Shown: positions 43,880 through 51,989 of the stretch, one piece after another
How the letters are laid out: every line of letters starts with the position of its first letter
Position numbering within the stretch: the first letter of the stretch is position 1
Notes under the pieces: generated by a model
What the model was told of the DNA's origin: nothing
Databases searched by the model: none
What the model saw: the letters and a program-made list of their open reading frames with translations, nothing else
From: Ww85 sp963745765
GTDB lineage: Bacteria; Desulfobacterota; Desulfobulbia; Desulfobulbales; Desulfocapsaceae
Direction: 5' to 3'
DNA: 64,000 nt
Assembly: GCA_963745765.1 (NCBI GenBank)
Contig: CAVUYQ010000001.1
Location: 91,489 to 155,488 of the forward strand
Translations under genes and position numbers: made by a program

Positions 43880-45244
43880 CTATTTGAAATATTGAAATGC
43901 TCCCGGATAATTCATTTTGTTGAAATTCAGAATCCTGCCGGCTAAGTCTTTCATGGCGGTGATAATCTCTGATTCATTGAGCGTCAGCAGATGTCTGCCT
44001 TTCATCACGATTCGACCGTTTATGATGGAATGAAGGACGTCAGCACCGCGAGCGGCGTATACCAGATGCGACGGAATGTTATAAAGAGGGGTCAGGTGAG
44101 GCTGCTGCAAATCAAGAATAATGAGATCAGCTTTTTTACCGATAGCCAGCGTTCCGATGCGATCGGCTGCTCCCAGAGCTGAAGCACCGTTCTCGGTGGC
44201 CAGACGCAGCGTCGTTTCGGCATCCATGACGGTCGGGTCCATTGCTGCTGCTTTCTGGGCTTTGGCCAGGCAGCTCAACTCCGAAAACATGTCGGCGTCA
44301 TTATTTGCGGTGCAGGCGTCAGTGCCGATAGAAACGATGACCCCGCGGCTCAAAAGTCTGCTGACGTCTGCCGTACCTGAGGCATGTTTCATATTTGCCT
44401 CCTGGCAGTGACTCACCCTGACGCCCTGCCTGGCCAGCAGTTCGAAATCTCCCGGTTTCAGGTGCAGAGCGTGCACAGCAAGTGTTCTTTCATTGAGAAG
44501 TCCAAGGTCGTCCAGATGCTGCACCACCGTCCTGCCGTAGCGTCGCCGACACGCCTCCGCCTCGTCTCCTTTTTCCGGGAGATGAATGACCATTAAGGTG
44601 TTGTTTGCCTCAGCGATCGCCTTGCTTTTTTTTAGCAGATGAGGACCACAGCAGCTGACGCTGAAGGGAGCAACGGTAATGGTGACCAGCGGATGACCAT
44701 GGTAGTTTTCCAGCAGTTCCCGGGCACAGTGAAAGGCGTCTTCCCCTTCAGCGGGGGAATGAGTCGGCAATTCGTACAAGGCCTCTCCGACCCAGCTTCT
44801 TATCCCTGCTTCATCAGCGGCTCGTGCAACTTCCCGGCTGAAAGAGGACATGTCGCAAAAACTGGTGGTGCCCGATTTTATCATTTCGGCGATGGCCAGC
44901 TGTGCGCCCTGATAGGCCATTTCATGCTGAACCATTGACTCAGGGAGCAGCAGTTTTTCCTCGAATCGTCTCATGGCCTCCGCGTCATCGGCCAGCCCGC
45001 GGAAACAGGTCAGGGATGCGTGGGTGTGTGTGTTCACGAGACCCGGCATGATAAGGCCATGCGGTTCATGGAGCTCATCGGCTGCCGGGTAGCGCTCCCG
45101 AAGTTCTTTTCGCGTACCAGTAGCGATAATTGTATCTCCGGAGATTACCAACCCGCCATTTTTGATACCATCCCGCTGCCGACTGTCCAGCAACAGATGT
45201 CTGCCTGAAACCAGCAGTTCTTCGGGCGTGGGGGCGTTTGACAT
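43880..45244 (-). CDS. mtaD: 5-methylthioadenosine / S-adenosylhomocysteine deaminase
   Basis: A 454-residue amidohydrolase. Metal ligands are in GLVNTHTHASL (HxH), 'LAVHALHLKPGD', 'SHCQEANMKHASGTADVSRLL' and 'VSIGTDACTANNDADMF' (catalytic Asp). These blocks match MtaD proteins, which deaminate MTA or SAH to the inosine forms. The ATG at 45244 has GGAG six bases upstream; the open frame continues upstream to 45427, inside the neighbouring gene, without homology. The gene follows a purine nucleoside phosphorylase by 10 bases, forming a two-step unit: deamination, then phosphorolysis of methylthioinosine (inference from pairing). Confidence 0.88.
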   Translation of the reverse strand: MSNAPTPEELLVSGRHLLLDSRQRDGIKNGGLVISGDTIIATGTRKELRERYPAADELHEPHGLIMPGLVNTHTHASLTCFRGLADDAEAMRRFEEKLLLPESMVQHEMAYQGAQLAIAEMIKSGTTSFCDMSSFSREVARAADEAGIRSWVGEALYELPTHSPAEGEDAFHCARELLENYHGHPLVTITVAPFSVSCCGPHLLKKSKAIAEANNTLMVIHLPEKGDEAEACRRRYGRTVVQHLDDLGLLNERTLAVHALHLKPGDFELLARQGVRVSHCQEANMKHASGTADVSRLLSRGVIVSIGTDACTANNDADMFSELSCLAKAQKAAAMDPTVMDAETTLRLATENGASALGAADRIGTLAIGKKADLIILDLQQPHLTPLYNIPSHLVYAARGADVLHSIINGRIVMKGRHLLTLNESEIITAMKDLAGRILNFNKMNYPGAFQYFK

Positions 45245-45254
45245 GAAAGCTCCG

Positions 45255-46094
45255 TTAGGGGGCGAGATTGCTGATAATATCGATAACAAGTTTCTCAAGT
45301 TCAGGCCCTGTCCGAGCTGCCGTGGCAATGATGTCATCCAGGGAGATCGGCTGAAAATTATCCGCATCATTGACGTTTGCAATGACGGAAAGCCCGAGGA
45401 CCTGCATATTGCCGTGTCGGGCGACAATTACCTCCGGCACAGAAGACATCCCGACCGCATCTGCGCCGCACTGCCTGAGCCAGCGGGTCTCTGCAGGTGT
45501 CTCCAGACTTGGTCCCGGAACACAGACGTAGACGCCGGTTACCACCTTTTTCAAACCGCAGCGCCTGGTGCTGTCCAGTGCAACCCTGAGCAGTGCAGGA
45601 TGATAAGGCACCGACATGTCGGGGAAACGTGGACCCCATTCATCAACATTAGGGCCTCGCAGAGGGTTTTCTCCAAGAAAGTTAAGATGATCCCGAATAA
45701 GCATGATGGTGCCGGGGGTGAATGTGGGGTTCAGCCCACCTGCCGCGTTGGTAATTATTATAGTTTTGATGCCGAGCAGTTGAAGAACCCTGATGGCAAA
45801 AGTAACCTGTCTGGTCGAATATCCTTCGTAATAATGGAACCTGCCGGAAAGGGCAACAATCGGCTGCCCGCCGATGCGGCCGATGATGAGCCTGCCTTGA
45901 TGGCTCTCTACTGTGGATTGCGGGAAAAACGGGATATCTTGGTAGGCGATGCTGTATTCAATGTCTATACTATCGGTGATACTTCCCAAGCCGGTGCCGA
46001 GTTGGATGGCGATCTGCGGCCGGCTGATAAAACAATTCCTGAGTGCTGCAGCACTTTCCTGTGCCTGCTTGACATAGGCGGTATCGAGGCCCAT
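45255..46094 (-). CDS. Purine nucleoside phosphorylase (trimeric type)
   Basis: A 279-residue phosphorylase of the trimeric inosine/guanosine family: 'IAIQLGTGLGSITDSI' (phosphate loop), 'SHQGRLIIGRIGGQPIVALSGRFHYYEGYS' (His and Arg for phosphate), 'LQLLGIKTIIITNAAGGLN', 'DHLNFLGENPLRGPN', 'GVYVCVPGPSLETPAE', 'CGADAVGMSSVPEVIVA' and 'VIANVND' (base-binding Asn). It splits purine nucleosides with phosphate. Beside mtaD it may act on methylthioinosine. The ATG at 46094 is adjacent to the repeat at 46097-46239; the open frame that goes into the repeat is not believed. The repeat's AAGG supplies the only ribosome site. Confidence 0.88.
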   Translation of the reverse strand: MGLDTAYVKQAQESAAALRNCFISRPQIAIQLGTGLGSITDSIDIEYSIAYQDIPFFPQSTVESHQGRLIIGRIGGQPIVALSGRFHYYEGYSTRQVTFAIRVLQLLGIKTIIITNAAGGLNPTFTPGTIMLIRDHLNFLGENPLRGPNVDEWGPRFPDMSVPYHPALLRVALDSTRRCGLKKVVTGVYVCVPGPSLETPAETRWLRQCGADAVGMSSVPEVIVARHGNMQVLGLSVIANVNDADNFQPISLDDIIATAARTGPELEKLVIDIISNLAP

Positions 46095-46096
46095 TA

Positions 46097-46239
46097 GGGT
46101 ACCTTGCAAAATTAGGACTTTGGTTCAAAGTCAAGGCGCGTGTGAAAATTTTACCGCAGGCATATGTTTGATATTCCGAGGATAAAATATTAGCACGCAA
46201 CGCAGAGTTGGGGCCAAAAGACAATTTTTCAAGGTAGCC
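46097..46239. repeat. Complete 143-bp miniature element with terminal inverted repeats
   Basis: The left end GGGTACCTTGCAAAATT and right end AATTTTTCAAGGTAGCC are near-perfect inverted copies. The flanks on both sides are ATTA, a possible 4-bp target duplication. The element fills almost exactly the space between the stop of thrC and the start of the phosphorylase gene. Its interior shares long stretches with 62811-62936 (for example CATATGTTTG, TATTCCGA, ATAAAATATT, CGCAGAGTT). It has no transposase, so it resembles a MITE mobilised in trans. Confidence 0.75.
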
Positions 46240-46240
46240 A

Positions 46241-47638
46241 TTATTCTTTGATGGCATGTTTGTTGAGATAGGCCATAATTTCTTGTTGATTGGCTTCCAT
46301 CACCTTGCAGCGTCCTTCTCTGGCCATGACATCAGCGAGAACGGGCGGAAGAGTCAGCGGCCGACCGATAGCCTTCTCTACTGTTTCCCCGAATTTTGCC
46401 GGGTGTGCCGTGGCAAGGCAGATCATCGGCACTCCCTGTGTGCGATGATTCATGGCGGCGCGGATAGCGACGGCGGTATGGGGATCAAGAATATATTCAT
46501 GCTTTTTGTAGAAAGACGCTATGGTTTCAAGCACCTCATCATCCGAAACGGAAGTCGTAACGAAATCACGTTTAATGTGCCCCTGATAGTCCGAAAGGTC
46601 GAGACGTCCTTCAGCCCTTAACGTCCGCATGGCCTCTTTAACACGATCAGGCTCCTTGTCGAAAAGATAGAACAGGTAGCGTTCAAAATTAGAGGCAGCC
46701 TGTATATCCATCGACGGGCTGGAGGTCCTGATGACTTTTTTGAGTGAATAGTCGCCGTTTGCCACAAATCGAGAGAGGATATCGTTAGCGTTGGTAGCGA
46801 GGATGAGCTTGCTGATACACCCTTCCGGCAGCATTCTCTTGGCGATAAACCCGGCAAAGATATCCCCGAAATTACCGGTGGGCACTGAAAAAGCTGCAGA
46901 ACTGTCCTTTTCATGCGCGGCGATATGCAGGCAACAGTAGATATAATAGACAACCTGAGCAAGGATTCGGACCCAGTTTATTGAGTTGATGGCCCCCAGT
47001 CGGTGGGCACGCTTGAAATCGATATCACCGAAAATATCTTTGACGATGGCCTGCCCGTCATCAAAGGTGCCTTTGATGGCAATATTGAAGACATTGTCAT
47101 CGACGACCGTGGTCATCTGCTTTTCCTGGACCGGGCTGATTCGATTGTGGGGGTGCAGAATAAAAATATTGATTCGTTTTTTGCCGCAGATGCCATAGAT
47201 CGCGGCGCTGCCGGTATCACCGGAAGTAGCCCCGATGATATTCATGTAAGAATCATTTTTTTTCAGCAGATAGTCAAAGATGTTGCCGAGAAACTGGAGC
47301 GCTATGTCCTTGAAGGCCAGGGTCGGACCGTGAAAGAGTTCAAGGATATGATAGTCGCCCTGATGGACAATGGGTACAATATCCCGGTGATCGAACTCCG
47401 CGTAGGATTTGTTGATCAGCCCTTTCAGATCAGAGACGGGGATATCGTCGATAAACCGTGACATGATTTGAAAGGCCAGTTCCTGATAGGAAAGCCCCTG
47501 CCAGGTATCAAACGTTTCCCTGTCTATCCGGGGTATTGCCCGTGGCAGCAGCAGACCGCCGTCTTCGGCAAGGCCGGACAAGACTGCCTTGGAAAAACCA
47601 ATAGCGGAAATCCCGCCTCGAGAACTAATATATTGCAT
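46241..47638 (-). CDS. thrC: Threonine synthase
   Basis: A 465-residue PLP enzyme that converts O-phosphohomoserine to threonine. Family signatures: the opening 'MQYISSRGG' and 'GLAEDGGLLLPRAIPRID', 'LELFHGPTLAFKDIALQFLGN' with the PLP-binding lysine in AFKD, 'GATSGDTGSAAI', 'AINSINWVRILAQVVYY', 'FSVPTGNFGDIFAGFIAKRM' and 'DPHTAVAIRAA'. The length fits the bacterial and yeast-like class. It lies downstream of rsfS and is followed by the repeat element and the phosphorylase gene. Confidence 0.95.
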   Translation of the reverse strand: MQYISSRGGISAIGFSKAVLSGLAEDGGLLLPRAIPRIDRETFDTWQGLSYQELAFQIMSRFIDDIPVSDLKGLINKSYAEFDHRDIVPIVHQGDYHILELFHGPTLAFKDIALQFLGNIFDYLLKKNDSYMNIIGATSGDTGSAAIYGICGKKRINIFILHPHNRISPVQEKQMTTVVDDNVFNIAIKGTFDDGQAIVKDIFGDIDFKRAHRLGAINSINWVRILAQVVYYIYCCLHIAAHEKDSSAAFSVPTGNFGDIFAGFIAKRMLPEGCISKLILATNANDILSRFVANGDYSLKKVIRTSSPSMDIQAASNFERYLFYLFDKEPDRVKEAMRTLRAEGRLDLSDYQGHIKRDFVTTSVSDDEVLETIASFYKKHEYILDPHTAVAIRAAMNHRTQGVPMICLATAHPAKFGETVEKAIGRPLTLPPVLADVMAREGRCKVMEANQQEIMAYLNKHAIKE

Positions 47639-47727
47639 GTCGTTGATGGAACAGATGTCTTGTCGATTTATTCTGCATCAGACATTGCCAATGTTTCATA
47701 TTCCACGCCGGAATCCGCCCTTCTTGC

Positions 47728-48102
47728 TCAGAGCGCAATGTCAATACGAGGAGCATCATGCCAGAGTCCTTCCAGATCGAAAAACTTCCGTTGTTCATGA
47801 TAAAACACATGGACGATTACGTCATCAAAATCGAGCAACACCCACTTGCCTTCCTTGAGCCCCTCCGCTCGTGAAGAGTTGATGCGTTTGGAGCGCAATT
47901 CGTTTTCGAGGGATTCGACAAGTGCTTGAACATGCCGTGTAGAACGGCCGCTCATAATGACGAAATAGTCCGTGAATGAAGAGATTCCACGTAAGTCTAA
48001 AATAACAATGTCTTCGGCTTTTGCATCGGATGCGATGCGGGAGCAGATCTGGGCGATTTCCGCGGCATCTGCCGAGCGGTACTCTTCTTTTAAACGATTC
48101 AT
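47728..48102 (-). CDS. rsfS: Ribosomal silencing factor RsfS
   Basis: A 124-residue protein of the Iojap/RsfS family: 'KAEDIVILDLRGISSFTDYFVIMSGRSTRHVQALVESLE', then the conserved 'AEGLKEGKWVLLDFDDVIVHVF' and YYxxE-like HEQRKFFDLEGLW. RsfS binds ribosomal protein uL14 and blocks subunit joining when nutrients are scarce. It sits 31 bases after topB on the same strand and 89 bases before thrC. Confidence 0.95.
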   Translation of the reverse strand: MNRLKEEYRSADAAEIAQICSRIASDAKAEDIVILDLRGISSFTDYFVIMSGRSTRHVQALVESLENELRSKRINSSRAEGLKEGKWVLLDFDDVIVHVFYHEQRKFFDLEGLWHDAPRIDIAL

Positions 48103-48133
48103 AGTCCCTTAGTGCCGTTAATGGATGCAGGTG

Positions 48134-50596
48134 TCAACGCTTTTTTGTTTTACCGTTTGAATTCCGCGGTGGAAATTCAAAACTGATAGTACCTTTTTTA
48201 TCAAGGAGAAGGTAAGCATCGAAAGGTCTTCGTTTCTTTGAGATGAAACCTTGAATCAGCGGGGTCTTCCCTGCCTCAAGCAAGTGTCGTACGTCATCGG
48301 CTGAGATCGATTTCGACAGAATGACCTTGCTGATTCTCAGCCCGTTTTTAGTGTCATTGTTCAGTGCTGATTCGGACATATAACCGACCGGTGTTTCATA
48401 GACCGGTGTCTGATCTATCGGTGACAAGCCTAGTGATACACTTTGTTTTATGGCGCTAATGTCAAGGCTGTCGGTGGTATCGGCAAAGAGAAAATCCACC
48501 TTGTTGTTCTTTAACTGGATTGAGGCGGTGAACGGTTTCCCTTTCTTGGACCTGAAGTCACTGAATGGACCGATTATCTTGCCCATTATAAGATCCACAA
48601 CATCGGCTTCTTTCATCATCCTGCCGCCAAGGATTTTCCGGATAATTATCGTCTGATCCGCACTGATGTAGGTGGTTGGTGTTTCAAAGAAGACCTTTCC
48701 GTCTATCGGACTAAACGAAGCAGGCTTTTGCTCCTTTGCATCTTCGTAACCATTGATGCGATCGGTAATCTGTTGCGTAAGATCACGTATCTGCTGCATG
48801 AATTCCGATCTGGTCAGGCTGCCTTTTAAAATTTGATTCAGTTTATATTCCCACTCCCCGGTCATTTCCGGCGAGGCAAGGACATCGACGTGCATTGCTT
48901 CAAGCAGCGACAGGAGTTCGAAGGCTTTTCCCGTAGGAGCAAGTTCCTTGCCTTCCCGAACCAGGTACTTGTCGGTAATCAGTTTTTCTATGATTGAGGC
49001 CCTGGTAGCCGGCGTACCCAGACCACGCTCTTTCATGGCATCGGCAAGATCCTCGTCTTCAATCATCTTGCCGGAATTTTCCATGGCCGACAGCAGTGTT
49101 GCTTCGCTGAAACGGGGAGGCGGTTTTGTCTCGGTGTCCTCCTGCTCCAACTCGGCACAGACTACCATTGCCCCGTGCGGCAGGGGTTCGAGGAGGCCTT
49201 CACCTTTTTCGGACGAGCCCTGCAGGTATATGGCTTTCCAGCCGGCATCCTGCAGTATTTTTCCTTCGGTAAGGAAATGTTCCTTTTCTACAACCGATAG
49301 TCTCTTGGTGTTGAGGTAACGTGCCGGTGGAAAAAAGACCGCCAGAAAACGCTGAACCACCATGCGGTATATCTTAAGTTCCGCCTCACTGAGATCACCG
49401 GCGAGCTTATTGGTGGGAATGATGGCGTGGTGATCCGAGACTTTGGCATTATTGAAAATACGCGGATTTGACCGGATATAGTTTTTCTCAAGTATGGTCG
49501 AGGCAAACTGAGCGTAGGTCCATTTTTGCTGGTTTGTGACAACCGTCGTTACGGTTTGCTGATAGTCCTGCGGTAAATAGCGGGAATCCGTTCTTGGATA
49601 GGTGAGCAATTTATGGCGTTCATACAGAGCCTGGGCAATACTCAAAGTGTTTTTTGCAGAAAACCCGAAGCGGGAATTGGCTTCCCGCTGCAGGGCGGTG
49701 AGATCGTAAAGCTGCGGCGCGGCTTGTGTCGATTCCTTGACGCTGTCTTCGACAAGTGCCGTCTTCCCTGTGCACTTCTCTATGATGGCACGTGCCTCGG
49801 CCGGCTCCCAGATTCTGTCAGCCCGTTTGTCCGAAGGGGCTTTTTCCGGTATAAATTGAGCGTCGATCCACTTGCCGGTGTAACGGTGCCCGTTGCAGGC
49901 GAACGTGGCCATCAATAAAGAGTAGGGTATCGGGACAAAGTCGAGCCTGGCTCGTTCTCTTTTAACAAGAAGAGACAGTGTCGGTGTCTGCACCCTGCCG
50001 CAGGGGGTCTTGAAAAAGCCACCGAAACGGGATTTATAGGCGGTAAGGGCGCGGGTCGCATTGATGCCGATGAGCCAGTCGGACTCGGAGCGGCATAATG
50101 CGGTATCTTCCAGAGGAATCATCTCCTCGTTTTCACGCAATGAAGAGAACCCTTTCCTGATGGCCTCGTCGGTCATGGACTGGAGCCAGAGTCTTTTCAG
50201 TGCTTTCTGAGCGACTGTCCGATTCCAGACATAGGACATAATGTACTTGAAAATAAGCTCGCCCTCGCGACCGGCATCGCATGCGTTGATGATAATTGTC
50301 ACATCTTTTCGCTTAATAAGTTTCTGCAGGGCGTTAAATTGGGTCTTTGTTCCGTCAAGCACTTTGAGAGGAAAGCTTTCCGGCAGAATGGGCAGATCAG
50401 CACTATTCCATTTCTGATAGCGGGAATCAATCTCTTCGGGATAGCAGATTGATATCAGGTGGCCGATGGCATAGGATACGATGTAGCGTTCACTCTCGTA
50501 GTGCGTGCGGCTTTTCTTGAATGTACCGGGCAGGACCTTGGTCAGATCGTTCGCCACGCTCGGTTTTTCCGCTATGATTAATGTTTTATCGGTCAT
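48134..50596 (-). CDS. topB: DNA topoisomerase III
   Basis: An 820-residue type IA topoisomerase. The TOPRIM domain shows 'LIIAEKPSVANDLTKVL' and 'CDAGREGELIF'. The active-site tyrosine is in 'LLTYPRTDSRYL'. 'SDHHAIIPT', 'LADAMKERGLGTPATRASIIEKL', and 'EWEYKLNQILKG' are further family blocks. The C-terminus has repeated small domains ending FEFPP instead of the classical four-cysteine zinc fingers. The enzyme separates linked DNA during replication and recombination. The gene begins a leftward set with rsfS, thrC, the phosphorylase and mtaD. Confidence 0.95.
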   Translation of the reverse strand: MTDKTLIIAEKPSVANDLTKVLPGTFKKSRTHYESERYIVSYAIGHLISICYPEEIDSRYQKWNSADLPILPESFPLKVLDGTKTQFNALQKLIKRKDVTIIINACDAGREGELIFKYIMSYVWNRTVAQKALKRLWLQSMTDEAIRKGFSSLRENEEMIPLEDTALCRSESDWLIGINATRALTAYKSRFGGFFKTPCGRVQTPTLSLLVKRERARLDFVPIPYSLLMATFACNGHRYTGKWIDAQFIPEKAPSDKRADRIWEPAEARAIIEKCTGKTALVEDSVKESTQAAPQLYDLTALQREANSRFGFSAKNTLSIAQALYERHKLLTYPRTDSRYLPQDYQQTVTTVVTNQQKWTYAQFASTILEKNYIRSNPRIFNNAKVSDHHAIIPTNKLAGDLSEAELKIYRMVVQRFLAVFFPPARYLNTKRLSVVEKEHFLTEGKILQDAGWKAIYLQGSSEKGEGLLEPLPHGAMVVCAELEQEDTETKPPPRFSEATLLSAMENSGKMIEDEDLADAMKERGLGTPATRASIIEKLITDKYLVREGKELAPTGKAFELLSLLEAMHVDVLASPEMTGEWEYKLNQILKGSLTRSEFMQQIRDLTQQITDRINGYEDAKEQKPASFSPIDGKVFFETPTTYISADQTIIIRKILGGRMMKEADVVDLIMGKIIGPFSDFRSKKGKPFTASIQLKNNKVDFLFADTTDSLDISAIKQSVSLGLSPIDQTPVYETPVGYMSESALNNDTKNGLRISKVILSKSISADDVRHLLEAGKTPLIQGFISKKRRPFDAYLLLDKKGTISFEFPPRNSNGKTKKR

Positions 50597-50710
50597 ATAG
50601 TTGTACTTTTACATCGGATCAGGCCCATTGCAATGATCCCGGGTTATGGCAGTATCAAGTCCGTTTGCCAGTCGGAATGGAGATCATAAAAAAGGCTGGT
50701 TATCAAGGCT

Positions 50711-50868
50711 GACATACCCGTAAAAAGTCTATTGCACTCCAAAAGATGGCTAAGTAAAAACACAGATAAGCAAGGAGTGGTAGTTTTTCCGGTGCGAAGG
50801 CATACAGGCAGTATGCCGGGTGCCGGAAAAAGTTCCACGACGCAGTAGATCGAAGTTTTTACGACGCC
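50711..50868. mobile_element. 158-bp MITE-like element with 9-bp flanking direct repeats
   Basis: ATCAAGGCT occurs at 50702-50710 and again at 50869-50877, bounding a segment whose ends contain CGTAAAAAGT (50719-50728) and the inverse of CGTAAAAACTT (50853-50863). The interior has a large hairpin: TTTTTCCGG (50784-50792) pairs with CCGGAAAAA (50823-50831), and inside it GGCATAC pairs with GTATGCC. There is no transposase. Direct-repeat flanks and inverted ends fit a transposed miniature element. Confidence 0.6.
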
Positions 50869-51163
50869 ATCAAGGCTCATACAGGAGCAATGTTAGGGTC
50901 AAGTTGTCAGACGTTGTATTAACACCATTGCTGTTTGTCAATTTTATTTTCTTCTTCTCCGCTCGGAGTATTGATTAATAGACCGTAATAATAAATAGTT
51001 ACAATATCTTTAGAGTCGTTTTCTGATTTTCTTTTGTTTCTGTGCCCTCTGAGTTGCCGATATTTCGGGAAAAAGCCCGGAACTATCAGGCTTCAATGAG
51101 GCTTTTGGTATCGTTTCCGGCCAAATCTCTGCATGCCGGTCATGACCAGACGAGTGCTACTTC

Positions 51164-51192
51164 TTGACAATGAGGGAGAGTTGTGGTTATTT
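51164..51192 (+). promoter_or_regulatory. Predicted promoter of the tRNA-Gly gene
   Basis: A consensus -35 box TTGACA, a 17-base spacer and a weak -10 box TTATTT, placed 24 bases before the tRNA. Confidence 0.4.
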
Positions 51193-51215
51193 GTATGGGT
51201 TTAGGCTGGATACAA

Positions 51216-51291
51216 GCGGGCATAGCTCAGTTGGTAGAGCGCGAGCTTCCCAAGCTTGAGGTCGCGAGTTCGAACCTCGTTGCCCGCTCCA
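51216..51291 (+). tRNA. tRNA-Gly (anticodon CCC)
   Basis: A complete cloverleaf of 76 bases with encoded CCA. The acceptor stem is GCGGGCA/TGCCCGC, the D-loop has AGCTCAGTTGGTAGAGC, and the anticodon stem CGAGC/GCTTG holds the loop TTCCCAA (anticodon CCC). The T-arm contains GTTCGAAC. It reads the glycine codon GGG. A hairpin terminator follows 88 bases later. Confidence 0.96.
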
Positions 51292-51379
51292 CGGTAATAG
51301 TTGTCACCTTTTTTTCAGGTTGCTCACGTGGAATCAGTCACTTATATCTGGTGTGTCTCCGGCACATACAGAAGTAAGA

Positions 51380-51404
51380 AAGTGGGCTCTGCCCGCTTTT
51401 TTTT
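51380..51404 (+). terminator. Rho-independent terminator before rimP
   Basis: GTGGGC-TCT-GCCCGC hairpin followed directly by eight Ts. It separates the tRNA transcript from the rimP-nusA cluster, or attenuates read-through into it, 47 bases before rimP. Confidence 0.8.
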
Positions 51405-51450
51405 ATGGATAAACGAATAATAAAATAAATGATCAAAGACCTTCGAAGAA

Positions 51451-51906
51451 ATGGATGATCCGGTATCAGAAAGAGTTCGCGAATTTGCCCATTCGCTTTT
51501 GCCGACCCTGGGCCTTGAGCTTTATGACGTGCACTTCCGCAGAGAAGGGCATGGGTGGGTACTGCGTCTGATCATCGATAAGCGTGACGGAATATCACTT
51601 GATGATTGTTCCCGCGTTAGTCGGGAGACAAGTACTTTTCTCGATGTAGAAGATTTCATTGATCAGCCGTATCATCTGGAGGTTTCTTCTCCCGGAGTTG
51701 AACGAGCACTTCGTTCAGTGGAGGAATGCAGGCGTTTTGTGAACGAGAAGATTCGCATCAAGCTGCATAGTGAAAGGGGCGGCCAGAAGGTCTTTGTCGG
51801 TAAGTTGACGGAAATCGATGGGGATCGTGTAACGATAGTGACTGAAGAGACTGGAAATTACACTTTTTCCTGGCAAGAGATAAAGAGAGCCCGGTTGACG
51901 CTCTAG
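51451..51906 (+). CDS. rimP: Ribosome maturation factor RimP
   Basis: A 151-residue RimP, needed for maturation of the 30S subunit. The N-terminal domain has 'LGLELYDVHFRREGHGWVLRLIIDKRDGISLDDCSRVSRE' and 'DQPYHLEVSSPGVERAL', the family signature; the C-terminal SH3-like domain follows with 'GKLTEIDGDRVTIVTEE'. It opens the conserved translation/transcription cluster and is followed by nusA at 83 bases. The ribosome site is weak (CGAAGAA). Confidence 0.94.
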   Translation: MDDPVSERVREFAHSLLPTLGLELYDVHFRREGHGWVLRLIIDKRDGISLDDCSRVSRETSTFLDVEDFIDQPYHLEVSSPGVERALRSVEECRRFVNEKIRIKLHSERGGQKVFVGKLTEIDGDRVTIVTEETGNYTFSWQEIKRARLTL

Positions 51907-51989
51907 CGTCGGAACGTTGGATGTAAAGATGCTAAGAGGGCATAGATAAAAACGTTGAGTCTGTACGTGCTTAATACGAGGTAGGGTAT

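Noticed and set aside
45162..46097. A 311-codon open frame on the plus strand
   Set aside because: It runs opposite to the purine nucleoside phosphorylase gene, has no homology or ribosome site, and is explained by the codon bias of the real gene.
50644..50880. A 78-codon leftward open frame
   Set aside because: It lies almost wholly within the miniature element and its hairpin, with no ribosome site.
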